Source of the DNA: Strigamia acuminata
Lineage: Eukaryota > Arthropoda > Chilopoda > Geophilomorpha > Linotaeniidae
Reading direction: 5' to 3'
DNA: 64,000 nucleotides
NCBI GenBank assembly: GCA_949358305.1
Contig: OX442318.1
Coordinates: 13,064,517 to 13,128,516, forward strand
A program made the position numbers and the translations under genes. The stretch's first letter is position 1; each line of letters opens with the position of its first letter. Below, one piece after another: positions 55,871 through 64,000 of the stretch. The notes below the pieces were generated by a model. The model was not told where the DNA came from and ran no database searches. It saw only the letters and a list, made by a program, of their open reading frames with translations.

Positions 55871-57834
55871 TTAGTCGCCATCATTGCCACCGTCATCAAC
55901 ATTATCTACAAGTGCAGCACGGTCAAAATATTGCCTTCTTATCTCATCAATTTTCAAAACCACACTTAACAGCCTCAAAGAATCGATTTTCAACAAATCC
56001 TCGATCCCCGACGGCCCCAACAAGTTGCATTCAATAATTTCCAACGTTCTGAGTTTCCGGTCCGGACTGGCAGATCTGAACAATCGAGGAAAAAAATTGA
56101 TAGCAGCTCGGGCCACCGACAAATCACCGCAATCCGGCGGGGCCAGTCGCGAACTCTTCTTCGCCATCACGTCGGCCAACTCGCGCGCAATTTTATTACT
56201 GAAGCCGGAGCAACGGTACAGCGCGAGTTTCTCCAGGTTGGGACACATGGCCAACAACTCGAACAAATAACCGGAGGTCACCCAGCGGTCGATGGGATCG
56301 GACAGGCCAAATTTCTTCAAGTTATGAAACCGCAAATCGCGCAAACAAACGCGATCGAACGTGTCGTTTTCCTCCGCTATGTTCGAGTCCGAGTCAAAAT
56401 GCATGTCGACCTTCAAGGAATTCAACTCCTTGAATTTCGTCAAACTCTGCAGCATTTTTAGGGTGAAAACATTCGGAGTGATTTGGATTTGGCTAACTCG
56501 AGGACACGCGAGCGCGCCCATTTCCAGTTTCTCCTCAATGTTGTCGTCAGGGTGCCACAAAACCAGCGTTTTCAAATTGTTTGGCAGCGGTGGAGCGTCG
56601 GTCGGCAGCAGCGCGTTGAGCCATTTGGAATGGTAAGTGTCCAAAAATGTGATCGATTTCATCCTGTTGATTATCAAGAGGTAGCATTCCATCGAAAGTT
56701 CGTTGCTAAGCGCGACCGCTTGCAATGTTTTGCAGAGTGGGGAGTTTCGTGAGCAAAGTTTTTGTACGAAATTTTCCGTTGCTAGAAAGGCCCTCAGATC
56801 AGTAAGTGGCAGCCGAGCGATGTAGGTCGCCGCGTCGTCTTCAACGACGTTTAAATAAATATCTAGGACGCGGAGATTTGGCAAGGTCTGGCATATTTGT
56901 GGTGGTCAGTGTATATCCTTCGGGTAGTTGTAACACCATCAGATTCTGCGCGAATAAATACAATTTGTAGAATTAAAACAAATTTCTTGTAAAAACGTCT
57001 TTCGGATTTAACAAATGAAAATTAAAACAAATTTTTTGTAAGAACGTCTTCTGGATTTAACAAATACAAATTTATCATATACAAAATGTGTTTACTATTC
57101 AATAAAGCATTTTTTGTACGAAGAAATGTATTTTTATGCAATTTTCGTAAGAAAATTAAATTTTTGTTAGAAAATGCAACTTTTTGTATAAAAATACACT
57201 TTTCTATTTAATATTTAGACCAACATTTAGTAACGTAATAATTTGTTGTCTTTTATGGTTATTCCTTCCCTCTTAACAATAATTTCAAGTCCCATCACTG
57301 TGTGCGGACACTTCTTTTTGTCTACTCACCTTCAACTTGTGGCCACAAACCCTAAGCAAAAAATCAAAATCAAAACTTAAACTCCGACGCAGCAACTTCA
57401 GTTCTTTCTGCTCTTCCTCTACAAATAGAGCGACGTCCCACGCTCCTATCTCGCGAACACTGCTGTCCCAAAACTTCTCGTACCACACAGTCAACACATT
57501 CAGCAAATCTGCACGAACACTTCGAGCTAAATCACACAATTTCAGATTAATAATTCCAAACAAATCCATAAATCTGTGACACTCACGCCGTATATCCACG
57601 GCTGGACTGGGTACATATTTATTACTCAGGAATTCGAACAGATTAGGAGGCCAAAGTAAATGAATAAAAGAATTCACGACCCCACGAATCACCGCGAATT
57701 TGCCGGTATCCCGCCGGGCCTGGCCAGCAATGACTCGATCGAAGTAATCCATTAATTCCAGTGTGGTACTCACTCGATCTTCTTCCATTTCTTCAATAGG
57801 CCTATGGATAAGACATATTTCTTAATGATTGCAT
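55871..57834 (-). pseudogene. L6, three-exon LRR family gene with deletions
   Basis: Exon 1 is 57587-57834, exon 2 is 57330-57526, exon 3 is 55871-56945. Exon 1 has a deletion just after the first codons (near 57815) that breaks the frame. Exon 2 is intact. Exon 3 lacks about 11 bases near 56905, but from there on is open for 337 codons, the second-longest uninterrupted LRR segment in the family here. Repeats such as LEKLALYRCSGFSNKIARELADVM and LRTLEIIECNLLGPSGIED are clear. The 60-bp intron 1 happens to be open in frame. Confidence 0.75.
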
Positions 57835-57885
57835 TTTTGATCCTGTGGCGATGTTCCGAGGTGAGATTTTGGTCTTGGTCGGGTG

Positions 57886-57965
57886 GAATCGATTTTGACC
57901 GGATCCTCAATCCCTGACGGCCCCAACAAGTTACATTCAAGAATTTCCAAACATTTGAGTTTCTG
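57886..57965 (-). other. Stray LRR exon-3 fragment inside the L6 5' flank
   Basis: About 80 bases match the part of exon 3 encoding LEILECNLLGPSGIED (as at 55979-56060), set between two halves of the normal upstream flank. It looks like a gene-conversion or template-switch insertion between the palindrome and the start codon. Confidence 0.6.
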
Positions 57966-58024
57966 TACGATATTCGGACATGAGATTTCAAGCTTGGTCG
58001 GGCAGTTCTGAATTTCCAACAATG

Positions 58025-58038
58025 GTTACTGCAGCAAC
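58025..58038 (-). promoter_or_regulatory. Conserved upstream palindrome, L6 copy
   Basis: GTTACTGCAGCAAC, 191 bp from the L6 ATG because of the fragment inserted between. The TGTTGATCAACAATCGAC block follows at 58052. Confidence 0.5.
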
Positions 58039-58130
58039 TGATAAACAAACAACTGTTGATCAACAATCGACGAAATCTAGTGAAAAACAACAACATAAAC
58101 TGCAAGAACAATCAAAAACCACAATTGCTA

Positions 58131-58304
58131 AACTCTATTCCAAAAAGTATTACAAATACTCCCATTGGTTGGGAGATTCACAGTTCAGTTGTGTCTTGAA
58201 TATGATGCTGTTTTCAGATTCCAGTAGACTTGTGCGAAGATTTTTTAAAGTGTCTCAACCAACCAACCAATGGGAGTATTTGTAATACTTTTTGGAATAG
58301 AGTT
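58131..58304. mobile_element. 174-bp MITE with perfect 42-bp inverted repeats, TA duplication
   Basis: 58131-58172 and 58263-58304 are exact reverse complements (start AACTCTATTCCAAAAAGT). TA lies on both sides (58129-58130, 58305-58306), as for Tc1/mariner elements. The 90-base centre is non-coding. Confidence 0.85.
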
Positions 58305-58310
58305 TAGTGG

Positions 58311-58376
58311 CATATTAACTTTTTATTTCTGAATACAAATCAAATCGATTTAATGCAGACTCAGCCTCTGATTTTT
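58311..58376 (-). other. Orphan 3' flank of a lost LRR family gene
   Basis: Matches the sequence just after the ends of L1, L4 and L6 (TTTTTATTTCTGAATACAAA, then TTAATGCAGAC and CAGCCTCTGA), but no coding exon precedes it on the minus strand. Confidence 0.5.
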
Positions 58377-58585
58377 TCTAAAAATCATTTTTCTTTTTAT
58401 CTAAAATTCATTTTTGTTTTATCTAAAATTCATTTTTGTTTTTTCTAAAAATCATTTTTCTTTTTTTTTTAAATTCAATTTTGACGCTTCAAAATGCGGG
58501 TTGTAACATACGACACTTATTCGACATGGCATATTTGCCTTTAATTTTTGAATAAAAAAACAATGGGTTAGTTCTCGTCCTCGTC

Positions 58586-60702
58586 TCAGGGAAGAAATCG
58601 TAACGACAGGCGCACACCGTGTTCTTCAGCCTTTCGATTCAAGGCGTCAACGTCAAAATGTTGTCTTTTCACCTCATTAATTCGAAAACGTACTTCTAAC
58701 ACCTTCAGAGAATCGATTTTTAACATATCCTCAATCCCCGACGGCCCCAACAAGTTGCAATCATCAATTTCCAAAAATGTGAGTTTCTTTGTCACGGCTG
58801 GACTGGCAATTCCGGATCGAAAGCGCAACAAACGGTTGAAAAAATTCACCGGGAAATGCCCGTAATCCCGCCGGGTCATCAAGTCGGCCAACTCGTGCGC
58901 CATTTTATCACTGAAACCGGGCCAATGATAAAGATCGAGAGAATACAGATTGGGACACATGGCCAACAAATCGAACAAACATCCCGAGCTAACCCAACGA
59001 TCGTTTAGATTGTCCAGGTGAAACCACTCCAATTTATCTAAGCACAAATCGCGCAAACCAACACGATCGAACGTGTCATTTTGCTCCGCTAATACGTCCG
59101 ACTCAGAACACATGTCGACGTTCAAGCTATGCAAACCCTTAAATTTTGTCAAACTCTGCACCATTTTGAGCGTGAAAACTTTCGGAGTGATGTCGATTTC
59201 GGTTACTTTGGGGCACGTGAGCGCGGCTATCTCCAATTCCTCCTCAATGTCGTCGCGAGGGTACAGCAAGGCCAATTTTCTTAGATTGTATTGCGGCGGT
59301 GGCCCGCAGATCGGCCGGAGCGCTTTGAGCCACCTGGAGTCGTAGGTTTCAAATTCTTCGATGTATGTCATCGTGTTCATGATCAAGCGCAAACAGTCGG
59401 TTGGAAACTTTTGGCTCAATCTGACAATTCCCAGCGTTTCTCTGAGTGTGGAATCTTCCGCGCATAGTTGTTTGAAGAAATTTTCGTTCATATTGGCTCC
59501 TTCGGCATCAAACACGTCTAATGGCATCCGAGCGATGTACTTCGCCGCGTCGTCTTCAACAACAGTGTGCGAAATATCGAGCTTCCATAATTTTGGAAAA
59601 GTCCGGCACATTTTTTGGCACGTTTTGGCTGTGAGTGTACATCCCACGGGCAGTGTTAAAAAACTCAGATTCTGTGCGAATAGATACAGTTAGTAGAATT
59701 AATGAAACAAATTTTTGTTAACACTAGAACGGCCAGATTGGTCATTTGGACCAACCCAATGGGTTTACAATGGTGTTTTTTTTTTTCTTTAGCTGATTTA
59801 TGATGCTTTACATCATAAATCAGCAAACGTGGCATTTTTCTTAAAAATAAAAATAAAAAATAAGAATTAACCTAGAACGGCCGAAACCGGTCAAAATGAC
59901 CGACGTGGAAACAACGTTTTGGCGTCAAATTGAGTTGTTTTAAATTTCGAAACAAGCGAAGAAGAAGCGAAAATTGATAGATTTTATAAAACCTGAGAAA
60001 ATTAAAACGGGAATTGTGATTTCAGACACATGCAATTTTGGATAGGTCTTGTTCCCTGACATAGATTGATTAAACTATATTTTACATTATTGCACATTAA
60101 TTTATGATTTTTTTTTCTCAATGGGTCATTACGACCGGTTTTGGCCGTTCTAGGTCGGGAAAAATTCCAACCGTTCTAGAAAATACATTTTTCTGTTAAT
60201 AAGGCCACTTGTGCGTGGAGGTACTTCCATTCGTCTACTCACTTTCAACTTGTGTCTACAGACTCGAAGCAAAAAATCCAAATCAAAATTTGGACTCATA
60301 AACTGCAAATCCAGTTCTTCCTGCTCTTCGTGTATAAACAGAGCAACGTCCCACGCCCCTGGCTCGCGAACACTTCATCAGCATTTTATGACGAACACAT
60401 CGAGCTAAATCAAACAATTTCATATTGATAATTACAAAATAAATGCACAAATCCGTGTGACACTCACGCAGTTCATTCATGGTTGGACCGGGCCATAGGA
60501 AATTAAAAGCCAATTTCAAAACGTTACGGACCAGCGGGAAAAACCCGGAATTCCACCGCGCTAGTCCAGTAAAAACTCCATCAAAGTAATCCATTAGTTC
60601 AAATGTGGTTCTCAGTCTATCCTGGTCCTCCATTTCTTCAACAGGACATTGAGTTATACGCCCTAAAAAAGTTTTCGTGGACATATCCCTTAATGTTTGC
60701 AT
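58586..60702 (-). pseudogene. L7, best-preserved LRR family gene; exon 2 has a 29-bp deletion
   Basis: Exon 1 is 60468-60702, exon 2 is 60243-60404, exon 3 is 58586-59671. Phase-1 and phase-0 introns carry GTGAGT donors and TTTAG and CACAG acceptors. Exon 2 is 162 bases against the usual 191: a 29-base deletion after the ATGCTG codons shifts the frame. Exon 3 is fully open (361 codons) and gives the reference LRR domain: ISHTVVEDDAAKYIARMPL, CPKVTEIDITPKVFTLKM, LCLDKLEWFHLDN, GFSDKMAHELADLM, CNLLGPSGIEDMLKIDSL. The protein is probably an intracellular LRR adaptor, but the N-terminal region is unrecognised, so this is only a family-level guess. Confidence 0.75.
59722..60181 (-). mobile_element. 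piggyBac-like MITE in L7 intron 2, with a nested inner repeat
   Basis: TTAA (59718-59721) precedes CACTAGAACGGCC. The right end CGTTCTAG is at about 60172-60179. Inside, TTAA (59867-59870) precedes CCTAGAACGGCCG, whose reverse complement ends at 60154; this inner pair is about 33 bp long. Homologous to 40627-41083 over its length apart from a hairpin insertion at 59792-59824. Confidence 0.65.
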
Positions 60703-60774
60703 TTTTGATCCTGAGACGATATTCACTCGGAAAAATTATGGTTTTTGACGAGCAGTTCTGAATTTCCAACAATG

Positions 60775-60788
60775 GTTACTGCAGCAAC
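60775..60788 (-). promoter_or_regulatory. Conserved upstream palindrome, L7 copy
   Basis: GTTACTGCAGCAAC, 73 bp upstream of the L7 ATG, in the fully conserved flank (CCAACAATG before it on the plus strand). Confidence 0.5.
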
Positions 60789-60888
60789 AGGTAAACAAAC
60801 AACTGTAGATCAACAATCAACAAAATCTAGTAAGAAACAACAGATAAACTGCAAGAACAATCCAAAACAACAGTTGTTACTGCAACAA

Positions 60889-61271
60889 ATGTCATTTAAT
60901 TAAACTGCCACCAGGTTTGCCACAGTGGCTTCATCTGTTGAATAAATGCAAAATTTTCTTCATTCATAAAAGTGGTTTGACACGTCGGGCAAAATAGAAT
61001 AATCGATCGTATAGTGGAAATAAAACTTAACTCGAATAAATGGGTAATCCAATCCAAAGTGAATAGATCCAGTTGCTGCAAGCATCTCATCTGTATATGA
61101 CAATAACTCAAATCCAATTTAAGAAATAAAAAAAATTGGTCAAAAATGTCATTTACGCTGGAAAAAGACTGAAAGTCGCTACCATGGAAGTATTGAAATT
61201 GTTTCTCAAAATAAAATGTTCTTGCTTGACCTTACTTGACCTTGTGTGGTTTGCTTTGTGAGATTATTTAC
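60889..61271. other. Host interval upstream of L7
   Basis: Contains a short match to 38461-38490 and to the flank of L5 exon 2 (GAATAAATGCAAAA). A 73-codon minus-strand ORF here shares a few residues (FAFIQ) with the L5 flank. It is not supported as a gene. Confidence 0.35.
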
Positions 61272-62600
61272 AATGCATTCATATAAATATAAAAATTTAA
61301 AAATTAAATTACAACCAAACTGTCAAACATCATACATTCATTTTGTTTAAGTTTAATTTTTAAAGAAAATCAGTTTTAGCAGAATATCATGTTTCGAATA
61401 ACTTTTCTGTGTTGCAGATGCTAAATTACATAAAAATAAAATTTAGTAATGTTTCACGAAAATTGTTTCAAAGTGTGAACTTTTTATATTTTTCATGAAT
61501 ATTGATCTTATTCCATAAAGTTGTAAAAACAAACAATATTAATATTCATTTCAAGTTTTGAAATCTTATTTCAACAAACTGGTCAAACATCAAAGTCTTT
61601 CAAAATTGCACTTTCTATTCATTACATTCAAATGCAAATTATTCAGAATTATGAATAGTATGTTCAAATCAAACTTAAACTCTTAAAAAAATAAAATGTA
61701 AACAGCACGAACACTTTTGAAATAAATCTCATTCAATTCACTTTCAATGTTGACATTACTAGCGTGCCAACATTCAAATCGTAAAAACAAACAATATTTA
61801 TATACATTTGAGGCTTTGAAAGAAATCTTATTTCAACAAACTGGTCAAACATCAAAGTATTTCAAAATCGCACTTTCTATTCATTACATTCAAATGCAAA
61901 TTATTCAAACTGAAACTCTTAAAAAAGTAAACTGCACACAGCACAAACTCTTTTGAAATAAATCTCATTCTATTCACTTTCAATGTTGACATAACGAGCG
62001 TGCCAACATTCAAATCGTATAAATTATTCCTTTCATTCCCATTCATTCTATGTACACACTGCATTTACGTGTCAGTTAATCTTACACGGCAGCCATCCCT
62101 AATCAGATTGCGTGTCACGGCGGTCATTGGGCCTCAAGACAGGCGTGGTCAGGATTACGCTTCTGCCATGCCGTTCGAAATGCCGAGACGGTCGGAATGT
62201 CACCGTTTGCCTTGCTGGTTGAGAAACAACTCCCTGGGCACCATGGGGCCCACCACTTCCGGAAGGTCACTTCCGAGCCCTATTGGTCAGTTCTCGTAGG
62301 GCCCGCAGCTTCACCTGGTTGCAGGGGACCGCAACAGCGCAAGAGAAGTGCGAGTGCTGCACCAAGTGCATTGCGTTGCAGGCAAGTGATCAGCGCGCAC
62401 AACCTTAACCTGACAACATGACAACAATCTAAAACTTCAAAACTCATACACCATTGCGCAAGAGAAAGAAACAGTAGTGCAAACTTGAGCTTTTGTTTAT
62501 TTTTTTAATTGTCTGGTGCAAAATCTGGATAATCCATCCCAGTCTTTTCCCTCCTGAACAGTAATCTTGATGCATATACATTTTAACCTTCATCTTTACA
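61272..62600. repeat. Direct repeat unit, left copy
   Basis: Three blocks recur in the same order in 63190-64000: an AT-rich block (61282-61400), a CAACAAACTGGTCAAACATC block, and a GC-rich block from about 62263 with GGGCCCGCAGCT and CCAAGTGCATTGCG. This copy has the middle block twice and about 200 extra GC-rich bases (62057-62262). No gene is recognised; ORFs in the GC-rich part lack motifs. Confidence 0.65.
61523..62020. repeat. Tandem duplication, 258-bp period
   Basis: GTAAAAACAAACAATATT at 61523 recurs at 61781 and the following 240 bases match, down to the AGCGTGCCAACATTCAAATC block in both. Confidence 0.75.
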
Positions 62601-63189
62601 TTGTTCCACCCTAAAAAACTGATTAATGAATACCCCCACTAAACTTTCTGCAATTAACATTGTCAAACCTGCATTGCATATTTTATGAGCAACCGATGGA
62701 ACTTATGTTTCATACGTAGAATATTTCAGGCACTTTGCACTTTTTGTTCAAAAATTAAAATTTAACTCGGTCGAATTGATGATAATTAAAACTTATCAAG
62801 TAGATGCAGTTCAGTTTTCACCGTTTATTTTGTATACTCAATTCATATGGGTGCATCGGCTTGTGGACACCCTGTATTACAAGTCGTTTCACTTGTCCGT
62901 GCATGGATGTTTGAAACACTCCTAGCTTCTTGAATAAAACATTCAGCTGTAGCCCAGTCTTACCATTCCTATTTACACATAGGCACGGCATTCTTTAGGA
63001 CATTCACCGGTAAACCATTGCATCAACTGCCATGTTTAAATTGTTATCTGCAACTGTCTGACATAAATTTATCACTAAACCTCCAAGTAAAAGTTTTCAA
63101 AACAAAAATCAATAACCAAAACCATTTGAATAGCACAATTTCAAACAACAAAAATTAAATCGACCATCATTTATTCTGCCTAAACCCAA
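62601..63189. other. AT-rich interval between the direct repeats
   Basis: I see no gene, RNA or repeat structure here. Confidence 0.4.
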
Positions 63190-64000
63190 TTCGCATTTAC
63201 AATGCTTTCATAAAAATATTAAAATTAAAATATTAAATTACAACCAAACGGTCAAACATCATGCATTCATTTTAAGTCAGTTTAAGTCAGTTTTAGCAGA
63301 ATATCATGTTTCAAATAACGTTTTTGTTTCACAAAAATTGTTTCAAAGTGTGAATTTTTTATATTTTTTATGAAAATTGATCTTATTCCATAAAGTTGTA
63401 AAAACAAACAATATTTATGTACATTTCAGGCTTTGAAAGAAATCCTATTTCAACAAACTGGTCAAACATCAAAGTATTTCAGAATTGCACTTTCTATTCA
63501 TTACATTCAAATGCAAATTATTCAAAATAATGAATACTTTGTTCAGGTCAAACTGAAACTGTTTAGAAAAATAAAATGTAAACAGCACGACCTATTTTGA
63601 AATAAACCTCATTCAATTCACTTTCAATGTTGACATAACTAGCGTGCCAACATTCAAATCGTATAAATTATTCCTTTCATCCTCATTCATTCTATGTACA
63701 CACTTCCAGGGCCCTATTGGTCAGTTGTAGGGCCCGCAGCTCCACCTGGTAGCGGGGACCTCAACAGAAGCACGAGAATTGCGAGGGCTGCACCAAGTGC
63801 ATTGCGCTGCAGACAAGTGATCAGCACGCAGGGACAGCTGGTCACAACTTTAACTTGATAACATGACAACAATCTAAAACCTCCAAACTCACACACCATT
63901 GGACAAGAGTAAAGAAACAGTAAGTGCAAACTTGTTTATTTTTTTTTAATTGTCCAGTGCAAAATCTGGATAATCCATCCCAATCTTTTCCCTTTTTAAC
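63190..64000. repeat. Direct repeat unit, right copy (runs off the window)
   Basis: Same block order as 61272-62600 with a single middle block. The GC-rich part begins at about 63708 and matches 62275 onward to the window end. Confidence 0.65.

Noticed and set aside
62000-62421. GC-rich ORFs of 74-99 codons
   Set aside because: They run through repeat edges, change between the two repeat copies and have no motif.
1-64000. CRISPR arrays, rRNA, tRNA genes, bacterial operons
   Set aside because: No regularly spaced repeats with unique spacers, no cloverleaf or rRNA core sequence noticed; tRNA-like strings are primer-binding sites only.

Overview
The window is eukaryotic DNA, AT-rich and interrupted by GT-AG introns, many only 49-60 bp long. 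It suggests an invertebrate metazoan genome in a repeat-rich, gene-poor region. I cannot name the species. No bacterial operons, rRNA, tRNA or CRISPR arrays are visible. Roughly two thirds of the window is LTR retrotransposon. I recognise two Ty3/gypsy families, called here Gyp-1 (two copies) and Gyp-2 (one copy), and one Ty1/copia element (Cop-1) nested inside a Gyp-1 copy.

Layout. 1-1260: left flank, possibly with a decayed LTR. 1261-15220: Gyp-1 copy 1 on the plus strand, nearly complete, with 1548-bp LTRs and a 4-bp target duplication AGCT. 15225-18253: host DNA with a leucine-rich-repeat gene (L1). 18254-37580: Gyp-1 copy 2 on the minus strand, with 1526-bp LTRs and target duplication TGTG; it has lost RNase H and integrase and is split by Cop-1 (21283-28564, 588-bp LTRs that read as identical, duplication AGATG). 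37581-42050: more LRR gene copies (L2-L4). 42051-43300: non-coding, possibly another decayed LTR. 43363-44503: an RNF8-like RING-finger gene. 44958-54862: Gyp-2 on the minus strand, with 630-bp LTRs and duplication ATGT. 54935-60702: LRR copies L5-L7 with small DNA-transposon relics. 60889-64000: non-coding host sequence dominated by direct repeats.

How the parts work together. Gyp-1 encodes Gag, then Pol in the -1 frame. The two are joined by a canonical A-AAA-AAC slippery heptamer that abuts the Gag stop and is followed by a G5/C5 hairpin. Downstream of Pol, where an envelope gene would sit, is a third ORF for a cysteine-rich, SR-rich, probably zinc-binding protein. It is much GC-richer than gag-pol and is preceded directly by a good splice acceptor. 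Gyp-2, a different family, also carries an accessory ORF in that position, apparently assembled by splicing out a 271-bp GT-AG intron. In both families a PPT-like G-run lies between pol and the accessory ORF, in addition to the usual PPT beside the 3' LTR. These accessory proteins are the least familiar part of the window.

The host genes form a minus-strand tandem family with a constant three-exon plan (phase-1 then phase-0 introns) and a shared near-palindrome GTTACTGCAGCAAC about 65-190 bp upstream of the start codon. Every copy here has at least one disabling lesion, so the array reads as a birth-and-death cluster mostly in decay. Intron insertions shared by L4 and L7 show that these two copies descend from a common ancestor that already carried the insertion.
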